Positions 1-5,186 of a DNA stretch of 8,066 nucleotides are shown in pieces. The notes beneath the pieces were generated by a model. It ran no database searches. It saw only the letters and a program-made list of their open reading frames with translations, and was not told the origin of the DNA. The stretch is from an uncultured Collinsella sp. GTDB taxonomy: Bacteria; Actinomycetota; Coriobacteriia; Coriobacteriales; Coriobacteriaceae. The stretch spans positions 1 through 8,066 of the forward strand of contig CABTAA010000065.1 of the NCBI GenBank assembly GCA_902482615.1, in the 5' to 3' direction. A program made the translations under genes and the position numbers. Position 1 is the stretch's first letter. Each line of letters opens with the position of its first letter.

Positions 1-1843
1 CAGCCAGGATCGGCTCGAGCAGCTGCGGATCGGACTTCTTGAGGGCGTCCTTGATAGCCATGGAACCGGCGATCTTGAAGGCGGCCTCGGAGGAGTCGAC
101 CTCGTGGTAAGAACCGTCGAACAGGGTGACCTTGACGTCGAGGACCGGGAAGCCGGCGATAACACCGGTGTTCAGGGCCTCCTGGATGCCCTTGTCGATG
201 GACGGGATGTACTCCTTGGGCACGACGCCGCCGACGATAGCGTTGACGAACTCGTAGCCGAAGCCCTCCTCCATCTTCTCGAGCTTGATGACGGCGTGGC
301 CGTACTGACCGCGACCGCCGGACTGACGGACGAACTTGCCCTCAGCCTTCTCGACGTCGTGACCAGCGGTCTCGCGGTAGGCGACCTGGGGCTTACCAAC
401 GTTAGCGTCAACTTTGAACTCACGGAGCAGACGGTCAACGATGATCTCGAGGTGCAGCTCGCCCATGCCGGCGATGATGGTCTGGCCGGTCTCGTGGTTG
501 GTGGACACCTGGAAGGTCGGGTCCTCCTCGGCGAGCTTGGTCAGAGCCAAGGACATCTTGTCCTGCTCGGCCTTGGTCTTGGGCTCGATGGCAACGTCGA
601 TAACGGGCTTAGCGAACTCGATCTTCTCGAGGACGATCTCCTTGCCCTCGGCGCACAGGGTGTCGCCGGTGGTGGAGTTCTTGAAGCCGACGCAAGCGAC
701 GATGTCGCCGGCGGCAGCGTCGTCACGGTCGATACGCTCTGCGGCGTTCATCTCGAGGATGCGGCCAAGGCGCTCGCGCTGACCGTTGGAAGCGTTGACC
801 ACGTAGGAGCCGGACTCGGCGCGGCCGGAGTAAACGCGGACATAGGTGAGCTTACCGACGAACGGGTCGGTCATGATCTTGAAGACCAGGCCGGAGAAGG
901 GCTCGTCGAAGGAAGGATGACGCTGGATCTCCTCGCCGGTGTCCGGATCGGTACCGGTGACGGCCTCGACGTCGAGCGGGCTGGGCAGGTAGTCGACGAC
1001 AGCGTCGAGCAGTTCCTGAACGCCCTTGTTCTTGTAGGCGGAGCCCACGAAGACGAGGTTGAGCTCGTTGGCCAGAACGCCCTTGCGCAGAGCAGCCTTG
1101 AGCTCCTCGACGGTGAAGTCCTCCTCCATGAGGATCTTCTCCATGAGCTCGTCGTCAAAGCTGGCAGCAGCGTCGAGGAGCTCCTCGCGCTTGGTGGCAG
1201 CGATGTCGGCAAACTCAGCCGGGATCTCGTCCATCGGCTCGGGGTAGGTCATGCCCTTCTCGTCGGCCTTGAAGTCCCATGCAGTCATGGTAACGAGGTC
1301 GATGACGCCCCAGAAGTTGTCCTCGGCGCCCATCGGGACCTGAGCGGCCACGGCGTTAGCGTCGAGACGATCCTTCATGGTCTCGATAGCGTTGAAGAAG
1401 TCAGCGCCCACGCGGTCATACTTGTTGATGAAGGCGATGCGGGGGACGTTGAAGGTGGAAGCCTGACGCCAAACGGTCTCAGACTGGGGCTGAACGCCGG
1501 CAACGGCGTCGAAGACGGCGACAGCGCCATCGAGGACGCGCAGGCAGCGCTCGACCTCGGCGGTGAAGTCAACGTGGCCCGGTGTGTCGATGATCTGGAT
1601 GCGGTAGTCCTTACCGTCCTTGTTCCAGAAGCACGTGGTAGCAGCGGAGGTAATGGTTACGCCGCGCTCCTGCTCCTGAACCATCCAGTCCATGGTGGCA
1701 GCGCCCTCATGAACCTCACCGATCTTGTGGGTCTTACCGGTGTAGTAAAGAATACGCTCGGTCGTGGTGGTCTTACCGGCATCGATGTGGGCCATGATGC
1801 CGATGTTACGGGTATCGGAAAGCTTGTACTTAGGCTTAGCCAT
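1..1843 (-). CDS. fusA: Elongation factor G (EF-G), 3' end cut off by window
   Basis: Translational GTPase that drives ribosomal translocation and, with RRF, ribosome recycling in the cytoplasm. The frame is open from an ATG at 1843-1841 to the window edge, giving 614 of roughly 700 residues; domain V is missing only because the window ends. Seen motifs: P-loop AHIDAGKTTTTE (residues 18-29), switch I RGVTIT (60-65), DTPGH (86-90, with the catalytic-type His90), the NKxD motif as NKYD (140-143) and GSAYKNKG (267-274). Domain IV carries SGGRGQYGH and DGSYHEVDSSE, the loops that enter the decoding centre. Start choice: MAKPKYKLSDTRNIGIMAHI is the classic EF-G N-terminus, and an AAGGA Shine-Dalgarno lies 6 nt upstream. 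Only 19 nt separate it from the rpsG stop, so it is co-transcribed with rpsG and rpsL. Oddity: Tyr replaces the usual Met in the NKMD guanine-recognition motif, and Phe is replaced by Tyr in GSAFKNKG. Identity is secure. Confidence 0.98.
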   Translation of the reverse strand, partial: MAKPKYKLSDTRNIGIMAHIDAGKTTTTERILYYTGKTHKIGEVHEGAATMDWMVQEQERGVTITSAATTCFWNKDGKDYRIQIIDTPGHVDFTAEVERCLRVLDGAVAVFDAVAGVQPQSETVWRQASTFNVPRIAFINKYDRVGADFFNAIETMKDRLDANAVAAQVPMGAEDNFWGVIDLVTMTAWDFKADEKGMTYPEPMDEIPAEFADIAATKREELLDAAASFDDELMEKILMEEDFTVEELKAALRKGVLANELNLVFVGSAYKNKGVQELLDAVVDYLPSPLDVEAVTGTDPDTGEEIQRHPSFDEPFSGLVFKIMTDPFVGKLTYVRVYSGRAESGSYVVNASNGQRERLGRILEMNAAERIDRDDAAAGDIVACVGFKNSTTGDTLCAEGKEIVLEKIEFAKPVIDVAIEPKTKAEQDKMSLALTKLAEEDPTFQVSTNHETGQTIIAGMGELHLEIIVDRLLREFKVDANVGKPQVAYRETAGHDVEKAEGKFVRQSGGRGQYGHAVIKLEKMEEGFGYEFVNAIVGGVVPKEYIPSIDKGIQEALNTGVIAGFPVLDVKVTLFDGSYHEVDSSEAAFKIAGSMAIKDALKKSDPQLLEPILA

Positions 1844-1862
1844 GTTAGTTCCTTACCTTAAC

Positions 1863-2336
1863 TTACCAACGATAGTGAGAGAACGCGCGGTTGGCCTCGG
1901 CCATCTTGAAGACGTCCTCACGCTTCTTGACGGAAGCGCCCAGGCCGTTGGAAGCGTCGAGGATCTCGTTGGCGAGACGCTCGGCCATGGTCTTCTCCTT
2001 GCGAGCGCGGGAGAAGTTGACGATCCAGCGGATACCCAGAGCGGTGGAACGACGGGAGTTGACCTCCATCGGGACCTGATAGGTAGCGCCACCGACACGC
2101 TTGGGCTTAACCTCGAGCGTGGGCTTGACGTTGTCCATAGCCTTCTTGAAGGTAGCGAGAGCGTCGCCACCCTCGGACTTCTCGGCAACGATCTCGAAAG
2201 CGGTGTAAACGATGCGCTCAGCGGTGGCCTTCTTGCCGTCAAGAAGGACCTTGTTGATGAGCTGAGTCACCAGGCGGTTGTTGTAAACGGCGTCAGGCTG
2301 AACCTCACGACGATTAGCTGCTGCACGACGCGGCAT
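1863..2336 (-). CDS. rpsG: 30S ribosomal protein S7
   Basis: S7 is a primary 16S rRNA-binding protein that nucleates assembly of the 30S head and lines the mRNA exit/E-site region. The 157-residue product matches the usual ~156 aa bacterial length and has the family signatures throughout: start MPRRAAANRR, then KVLLDGKKATAERIVYTA, GGATYQVPMEV, RRSTALGIRWIV and the C-terminal KREDVFKMAEANRAFSHYRW. The ATG has a strong AAGGAG Shine-Dalgarno at 2344-2349 with 7 nt spacing. It sits between rpsL (73 nt upstream) and fusA (19 nt downstream), the standard str-operon order. In E. coli, S7 represses its own operon by binding the rpsL-rpsG intercistronic RNA; here that gap holds a hairpin at 2359-2384 that could serve the same role, which is inference only. 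No anomalies in the protein. Confidence 0.98.
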   Translation of the reverse strand: MPRRAAANRREVQPDAVYNNRLVTQLINKVLLDGKKATAERIVYTAFEIVAEKSEGGDALATFKKAMDNVKPTLEVKPKRVGGATYQVPMEVNSRRSTALGIRWIVNFSRARKEKTMAERLANEILDASNGLGASVKKREDVFKMAEANRAFSHYRW

Positions 2337-2358
2337 GTGAAATCTCCTTAAGTGTCTA

Positions 2359-2384
2359 CCGTGCGGCGCTTAGGCGGCACACGG
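2359..2384 (-). promoter_or_regulatory. Hairpin in the rpsL-rpsG intercistronic gap
   Basis: In the minus-strand RNA, CCGUGUG (from 2384 to 2378) pairs with CGCACGG (2365 to 2359), 7 bp including one G-U, enclosing a C/G-rich 12-nt loop. It ends 9 nt before the rpsG Shine-Dalgarno. No T-tract follows, so it is not an intrinsic terminator. Position and context resemble the S7 translational-repressor site of E. coli, but no sequence match to that site was established. Confidence 0.35.
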
Positions 2385-2409
2385 CGAAAGTATCAAAACG
2401 TTATCTGGC

Positions 2410-2787
2410 TTATTTAGCCTTGGGGCGCTTAGCACCGTACTTGGAACGGGCCTGCATACGGTTCTGGACCGGAGCAGCGTCGTAGGCGCCACGGATGACG
2501 TGATAACGGACACCAGGGAGGTCACGGACACGACCGCCGCGAACGAGCACGATGGAGTGCTCCTGCAGGTTGTGGCCCTCACCCGGGATGTAAGCAGTAA
2601 CTTCGATGCCGTTGACAAGGCGAACACGGGCAACCTTACGAAGAGCCGAGTTCGGCTTCTTGGGGCTCGTGGTGAAGACGCGGGTGCACACGCCGCGCTT
2701 CTGGGAGTTGTGCTGCAGAGCAGCGTTCTTGGACTTCTTGGGCACGGAACGACGGCCCTGGCGAACCAGCTGGTTAATAGTAGGCAA
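2410..2787 (-). CDS. rpsL: 30S ribosomal protein S12
   Basis: S12 lies at the 30S/50S interface near the decoding A site and controls tRNA-selection accuracy. The product has 125 residues, the normal length. It contains MPTINQLVRQGRRS, QKRGVCTRVFTTSPKKPNSA, GEGHNLQEHS and the loop GGRVRDLPGVRYH, ending ARSKYGAKRPKAK. Asp89, the residue that RimO methylthiolates in E. coli, is present, as is Lys43. The start is TTG (2787-2785), chosen because MPTINQLVR is the conserved N-terminus and a perfect AAGGAG lies 6 nt upstream. First gene of the str operon, about 87 nt downstream of a predicted promoter. Oddity: position 88 is Arg (codon 2526-2524, CGT), where most bacteria have Lys; Lys88-to-Arg is a known streptomycin-resistance substitution in E. 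coli and M. tuberculosis. Here it may be a natural lineage state. Confidence 0.98.
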   Translation of the reverse strand: MPTINQLVRQGRRSVPKKSKNAALQHNSQKRGVCTRVFTTSPKKPNSALRKVARVRLVNGIEVTAYIPGEGHNLQEHSIVLVRGGRVRDLPGVRYHVIRGAYDAAPVQNRMQARSKYGAKRPKAK

Positions 2788-2793
2788 AGCGTA

Positions 2794-2799
2794 CTCCTT
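2794..2799 (-). promoter_or_regulatory. Ribosome binding site of rpsL
   Basis: AAGGAG on the minus strand, followed by TACGCT and then TTG. The perfect Shine-Dalgarno with 6 nt spacing fixes the non-ATG start of rpsL. Confidence 0.85.
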
Positions 2800-2880
2800 C
2801 TCGAATGATTCCAGCTTTCTGTAAAGTGCAACGGCTTGAATCGAGGGGTCAGCATCCCCCTACGAAACACGCAGTTCGAT

Positions 2881-2909
2881 AGGATACGTGGCGTTAGCTG
2901 TGCCGTCAA
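2881..2909 (-). promoter_or_regulatory. Predicted sigma-70-type promoter of the str operon
   Basis: Minus-strand -35 box TTGACG (2909-2904; 5 of 6 to TTGACA), 17-bp spacer, -10 box TATCCT (2886-2881; 4 of 6 to TATAAT). The start point would fall near 2874, leaving a leader of about 87 nt before rpsL. The leader holds one small hairpin (2844-2848 with 2857-2861, five G/C-rich pairs, 8-nt loop) whose function is unknown. The promoter lies downstream of the anti-sigma terminator, so rpsL-rpsG-fusA can be transcribed independently of rpoC and the sigma module. Confidence 0.65.
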
Positions 2910-2992
2910 CAGACCACGCCGCCGGGCGTATCCCAAAATTGGCACATTTCCGCAAAGCCTACACAAAAGGAATCCCCTTCTGTGCGCGGGGG

Positions 2993-3133
2993 CGGATTCC
3001 CGGTCCGGGCGGCACAGGGGTTAAGTTTGCTGCTCTACAGTCCTGGCTCGCACGGAGGCCACATTAAGTGGCCTCCGGCTCGTGCGGAACTCGCGACAAA
3101 CTTAACCCCTGTGCCGCCCGGCCCGGGAATCCG
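2993..3133. repeat. 141-bp palindromic element with 37-bp arms
   Basis: Left arm 2993-3029 and right arm 3097-3133 are reverse complements at 36 of 37 positions; the only mismatch is T3004 against C3122. The central 67 bases contain a second nested hairpin: 3053-3062 pairs perfectly with 3068-3077 (10 bp) around the loop ATTAA, with a further 5 bp (3049-3053 with 3082-3086) as an alternative extension. In RNA or single-stranded DNA this would be a very stable long hairpin. No T-tract follows on either side, so it is not a standard terminator. No clear target-site duplication is seen at its ends. It could be a MITE-like or REP-like element or a structured regulatory site. Confidence 0.9.
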
Positions 3134-3154
3134 ACGTGCTCGTCGGGGCAACGT

Positions 3155-3193
3155 TCCCTGCCAAAAAGGGACAGGTTTATTTTGGTCGGTTTT
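3155..3193 (+). repeat. Dispersed inverted repeat, copy 1 (downstream of sigma module)
   Basis: A 39-base segment containing AAAAAGGGACAGGTTTATTT that recurs, inverted, at 4967-5006. The two copies agree over 37 positions with two substitutions and one single-base gap. The core of 20 bases from 3167 (AGGGACAGG... to TTTTGGT at 3186) is identical. A small hairpin, TCCCT (3155-3159) with AGGGA (3167-3171), lies at its start. Lies about 100 bp beyond the anti-sigma terminator. Confidence 0.9.
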
Positions 3194-3293
3194 ATCTGGG
3201 AAAACGCCACTCTTCACGGTGATCCGCATCCATTTGCTACGTTCTTCCGAGAATCAGACGAATAACGTCCAATCCACTCGTCCATATAACGCT

Positions 3294-3325
3294 AAAAAGG
3301 CCGCTTCCCCCCTTGGGAAGCGGCC
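3294..3325 (-). terminator. Rho-independent terminator of the sigma/anti-sigma operon
   Basis: Perfect 11-bp stem (3299-3309 with 3315-3325, GGCCGCTTCCC and its complement), 5-nt loop, followed on the minus strand by TTTTT (3298-3294). It begins only 6 nt after the stop codon of the anti-sigma-like gene. Classic intrinsic terminator in the right orientation; it separates the module from the str operon. Confidence 0.95.
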
Positions 3326-3331
3326 CAGACT

Positions 3332-4408
3332 TTACGAATAAACGATGGTAAAGGGTACTTCTGTTTCGGTCTCTCCTGTTGACGTGCACCTCGTGCCCTC
3401 AAGCGTTACTGAGACCACTTGGTCGACATCAATCAACTTCGTTGGCACCCAGATGTTCTCTCCGCTATTGCGCGTATAAGAAAAATATAAGTTGAACGCC
3501 CCTGCGTCGTCATCTTCGATAATCTGCTCCGATCCATCCTTGTAGGTAACCGTCAACTTCTTCGTGACTGCGTCAATGCCCAAATCATCGATGTGTGTCT
3601 GGATAGAAAACGGGCTGATCTCGAGAGGCGAGTCATCGGAGCGGAGTTCCTTTGTATCGACGTACGCTCCAACGCTAAACTCGGGCGTCGATGCCTCGAA
3701 CGGCTTCGCATCCTCGCCTTCGCCCTCGGTCCACGAGATATTCCAGGTGACCGCATGTTGAAAACCTCGCTCGCGATCCATAGAAGCAAAGTACATCGTG
3801 CCATTAATGACAGTATCGCTTGATGTGTCCTTATCAATGGTGCAGCGTGTGTCAGCCCATTCCTCGCCGAAGTTCATGCCGGGCGTGCCGATGCCTTGTT
3901 CTTCTTCACCATAGAGAACAAGTTCGCCAGTCTCTGCTGCCGGCTTGTAGTAGTTAACACCATTTGGATTGGATAGCGTAAACGTCACAGCACCGCAGCC
4001 GTTTTGGTCGATTGCCATCTCATGGATATCGAGCGTATAGTCGTTGCCCTCGACGGACAGATTAACCTCCTGGACTGCACCCTCCAGGCTTTGGGGCGCG
4101 ATGCCATCACCAAACTCTCTGGTGTAGGTATATTTAGTCCCCGATGAGCCGCCGTTTGTCCAGGTAATGGAATCCCCGTTGCCGTGGTTTCCCCAGGCTG
4201 AGGCAAAATAGCTGGAATTGATAACGGCGTAGGCGACCCCTCCGGTCGCCAACACTCCGACAAGACACCCGATAACCGCAACATAGAGGGGCTTAGCATG
4301 ACCCCTTTTGCGAAGCGGCTCGCCTTCAGCTGCATTAAGAACGCGATCGGCAAGATCGCTATCGGCTTGGATGGACTCGAAGGCCTGCTTGATTTGATTG
4401 GATTTCAC
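3332..4408 (-). CDS. Putative membrane-bound anti-sigma factor
   Basis: Product of 358 residues with anti-sigma architecture: a short charged cytoplasmic N-terminus (1-40, with KQAFESIQADSDLADRVLNA), one transmembrane helix at about 41-63 (LYVAVIGCLVGVLATGGVAY), then a ~295-residue extracytoplasmic part rich in Thr, Ser, Gly, Asp and Glu with beta-type alternation. That part has three cysteines (138, 189, 341). No Zn-binding HxxxCxxC motif is seen, so it is not a ZAS-type anti-sigma. The layout resembles the DUF4179-type proteins often encoded after ECF sigma genes in Gram-positive bacteria; that assignment is a guess. The start is GTG (4408-4406) with a perfect AGGAGG 6 nt upstream. It overlaps the sigma gene by 50 nt, so translation is probably coupled. 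By inference it holds its partner sigma at the membrane until an envelope signal arrives; the signal is unknown. Base composition is visibly lower in GC than rpoC or fusA. Confidence 0.75.
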   Translation of the reverse strand: MKSNQIKQAFESIQADSDLADRVLNAAEGEPLRKRGHAKPLYVAVIGCLVGVLATGGVAYAVINSSYFASAWGNHGNGDSITWTNGGSSGTKYTYTREFGDGIAPQSLEGAVQEVNLSVEGNDYTLDIHEMAIDQNGCGAVTFTLSNPNGVNYYKPAAETGELVLYGEEEQGIGTPGMNFGEEWADTRCTIDKDTSSDTVINGTMYFASMDRERGFQHAVTWNISWTEGEGEDAKPFEASTPEFSVGAYVDTKELRSDDSPLEISPFSIQTHIDDLGIDAVTKKLTVTYKDGSEQIIEDDDAGAFNLYFSYTRNSGENIWVPTKLIDVDQVVSVTLEGTRCTSTGETETEVPFTIVYS

Positions 4409-4877
4409 GGTCGCCCTCCTCTAGGATGAATTTGAGCTTCGATCGACCGCGAGCTAAACGCGTTCGAACGGTCGCGGCTGGCACATGCAGTAACTCGGCA
4501 ATCTCTGAGGTCGAAAAGCCCAGATAGTAATAGAGCACGATGGGGACGCGGAATCGCTCCGGAAGTCGCATAACGTCTGACAGGACCACCTTGGTCTCCT
4601 CCTGCGCCGTCGAAAGCGAATCGGCCAGGTTCTCAATATCCTCCACACGCCTCCATGGCTTTCGAAAGAGCGATTTGCATTCATTGATCGTGACCCGGAT
4701 AAGCCAGCGACGAAGATGCTCCCAACTCTCAAATTGCGTATCGCTTTTGAGCAGCTTAAGAAAGACATCTTGGGCAACATCATCGGCATCGGCGCGATCG
4801 CGCAGATACGTCAATGCGATTCGAAACACGACATCCCGGTGATCTTCGACCGCCTGTCTAAATGTTTGTTCTTCCAT
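4359..4877 (-). CDS. ECF-type RNA polymerase sigma factor
   Basis: Sigma-70-family protein of 172 residues with only regions 2 and 4, the ECF layout. Region 2 (about 10-75) includes VVFRIALTYLRDRADADDVA and QDVFLKLL, the core-binding and -10 recognition helices. Region 4 (about 98-152) has LPERFRVPIVLYYYLGFSTS followed by the helix-turn-helix EIAELLHVPAATVRTRLARG that reads the -35 box. The frame is open to an ATG at 4961, but I place the start at 4877: MEEQTFRQAV gives the normal ECF N-terminus, GGAGG lies 5 nt upstream, and the upstream ATG would fall ahead of the predicted promoter. The last 17 codons overlap the anti-sigma gene. It should direct polymerase to its own promoter and an unknown regulon when released by the downstream membrane protein. 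The exact ECF subgroup cannot be given by eye. Confidence 0.93.
   Translation of the reverse strand: MEEQTFRQAVEDHRDVVFRIALTYLRDRADADDVAQDVFLKLLKSDTQFESWEHLRRWLIRVTINECKSLFRKPWRRVEDIENLADSLSTAQEETKVVLSDVMRLPERFRVPIVLYYYLGFSTSEIAELLHVPAATVRTRLARGRSKLKFILEEGDREIQSNQAGLRVHPSR
4415..4420 (-). promoter_or_regulatory. Ribosome binding site of the anti-sigma gene
   Basis: Perfect AGGAGG, 6 nt before the GTG start, lying inside the 3' end of the sigma coding sequence. This decides the GTG start and suggests efficient, coupled synthesis of the inhibitor with its sigma factor. Confidence 0.85.
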
Positions 4878-4882
4878 AATCA

Positions 4883-4887
4883 CCTCC
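4883..4887 (-). promoter_or_regulatory. Ribosome binding site of the ECF sigma gene
   Basis: GGAGG within CACCGGGAGGTGATTATG on the minus strand, 5 nt before the ATG at 4877. It supports this start over the in-frame ATG 84 nt further upstream. Confidence 0.85.
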
Positions 4888-4927
4888 CGGTGACGGTACT
4901 GATTCTTGATGAGGTCCTCACCATAGA

Positions 4928-4954
4928 TACGCTCTGGCCGGACGAAATGTTTCA
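4928..4954 (-). promoter_or_regulatory. Predicted ECF-type (autoregulatory) promoter of the sigma operon
   Basis: Minus-strand TGAAAC (4954-4949), 17-bp spacer, CGTA (4931-4928) followed by TCT. This matches the known form of Gram-positive ECF promoters such as those of B. subtilis SigW (TGAAAC, 16-17 bp, CGTA). Transcription would begin around 4920, about 45 nt before the sigma start at 4877. ECF operons typically carry such a site so that the sigma activates its own synthesis; autoregulation here is inference. Confidence 0.65.
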
Positions 4955-4966
4955 AATTCAAGCAGG

Positions 4967-5006
4967 AAAACCTACCAAAATAAACCTGTCCCTTATTGGC
5001 AAGGGA
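4967..5006 (-). repeat. Dispersed inverted repeat, copy 2 (upstream of sigma module)
   Basis: A 40-base segment that is the inverted counterpart of 3155-3193. It contains a 6-bp hairpin, TCCCTT (4989-4994) with AAGGGA (5001-5006). It ends 12 bp upstream of the -35 box of the ECF promoter, so the two copies bracket exactly the promoter, both genes and the terminator of the module. Confidence 0.9.
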
Positions 5007-5042
5007 TCAACGGAACGCAACAGGTTGAGCATACGCAAGCGA

Positions 5043-5142
5043 GCGGCCCCCAGAGCGTACAAGGTGGCATGAAAAAGGCAGGGCATTGACCTTTTGGTCA
5101 TGCCCTGCCTTTTGAATGACAGATTGTAGCTCTGGGGGCCGC
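5043..5142. repeat. Inverted repeat enclosing the rpoC terminator
   Basis: GCGGCCCCCAGAGC (5043-5056) is perfectly complementary to 5129-5142, and after a one-base bulge (G5057) TACAA (5058-5062) pairs with 5124-5128. This makes 19 pairs that surround the terminator hairpin at 5072-5113, so the whole 100 bases can fold as a hairpin within a hairpin. The outer stem may be the remains of a separate palindromic element or stabilise the 3' end of the rpoC mRNA. Confidence 0.85.
5072..5113 (-). terminator. Rho-independent terminator after rpoC
   Basis: Long stem AAAAGGCAGGGCA...TGACC (5073-5091) against GGTCATGCCCTGCCTTTT (5096-5113): 18 pairs with a single bulged T, loop TTTT. On the minus strand it ends in TTTTT (5076-5072). 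The plus strand also ends in TTTT, so it could act in both directions. It lies about 75 nt past the rpoC stop and should end the rpoBC transcript before the sigma module. Confidence 0.93.
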
Positions 5143-5158
5143 GCAGCGACGGAGGTCG

Positions 5159-5180
5159 CCGCCGTTCGTTAGAACGGCGG
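5159..5180 (-). other. Hairpin directly after the rpoC stop codon
   Basis: Perfect 9-bp stem CCGCCGTTC (5159-5167) with its complement at 5172-5180, 4-nt loop, starting 6 nt beyond the rpoC TAA. No T-tract follows, so it is not itself an intrinsic terminator; it may protect the mRNA 3' end or slow polymerase before the true terminator. A smaller 5-bp hairpin (5146-5150 with 5155-5159) overlaps its edge. Confidence 0.6.
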
Positions 5181-5186
5181 AACTAG

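Larger units (their letters stand above)
2788..3331. other. Intergenic region between anti-sigma gene and rpsL
   Basis: These 544 bases hold no convincing gene. In transcription order (from 3331 downwards) they contain the terminator of the sigma module (3294-3325), about 100 bases at 3194-3293 with nothing recognisable, one copy of a dispersed repeat (3155-3193), a 6-bp-stem hairpin (3131-3136 with 3141-3146), the 141-bp palindrome (2993-3133), a weak imperfect hairpin (2962-2970 with 2976-2984), then the str promoter and leader. Short open frames on both strands here have no ribosome binding site or recognisable protein character. Confidence 0.7.

Noticed and set aside
104..1861. 585-codon plus-strand open frame
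   Set aside because: It is antisense to fusA. Its translation is a low-complexity run of Leu, Val, Asp and Gly typical of the opposite strand of a high-GC gene, while the minus strand gives an unmistakable EF-G.
2920..2960. Alternative str promoter (TTGCGG ... GATACG on the minus strand)
   Set aside because: The boxes match consensus poorly compared with TTGACG-17-TATCCT at 2909-2881; it could be a weak second promoter but cannot be supported.
2370..2966. 198-codon minus-strand frame overlapping rpsL in another frame
   Set aside because: It crosses the str promoter and rpsL, has no ribosome binding site and a Ser/Arg/Thr-rich shadow composition; S12 accounts for the region.
2962..2984. Short hairpin 2962-2970 with 2976-2984
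   Set aside because: Imperfect 9-bp stem with one mismatch and no T-tract; no stronger than chance structure next to a palindrome-rich stretch.
2982..3341. Plus-strand 119-codon frame (and minus-strand 64-codon frame at 3035-3229) in the intergenic region
   Set aside because: Both run through the palindrome and repeat with no Shine-Dalgarno and no protein-like pattern; the plus frame also runs through the anti-sigma terminator.
3332..4408. Zinc-binding (ZAS) anti-sigma factor
   Set aside because: No HxxxCxxC motif in the N-terminal cytoplasmic part; only the size, single membrane helix and gene context support an anti-sigma role.
4878..4961. Longer sigma factor starting at the ATG at 4961
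   Set aside because: The extra 28 residues precede the conserved ECF N-terminus, the ATG lies upstream of the predicted promoter, and GGAGG fits the ATG at 4877.
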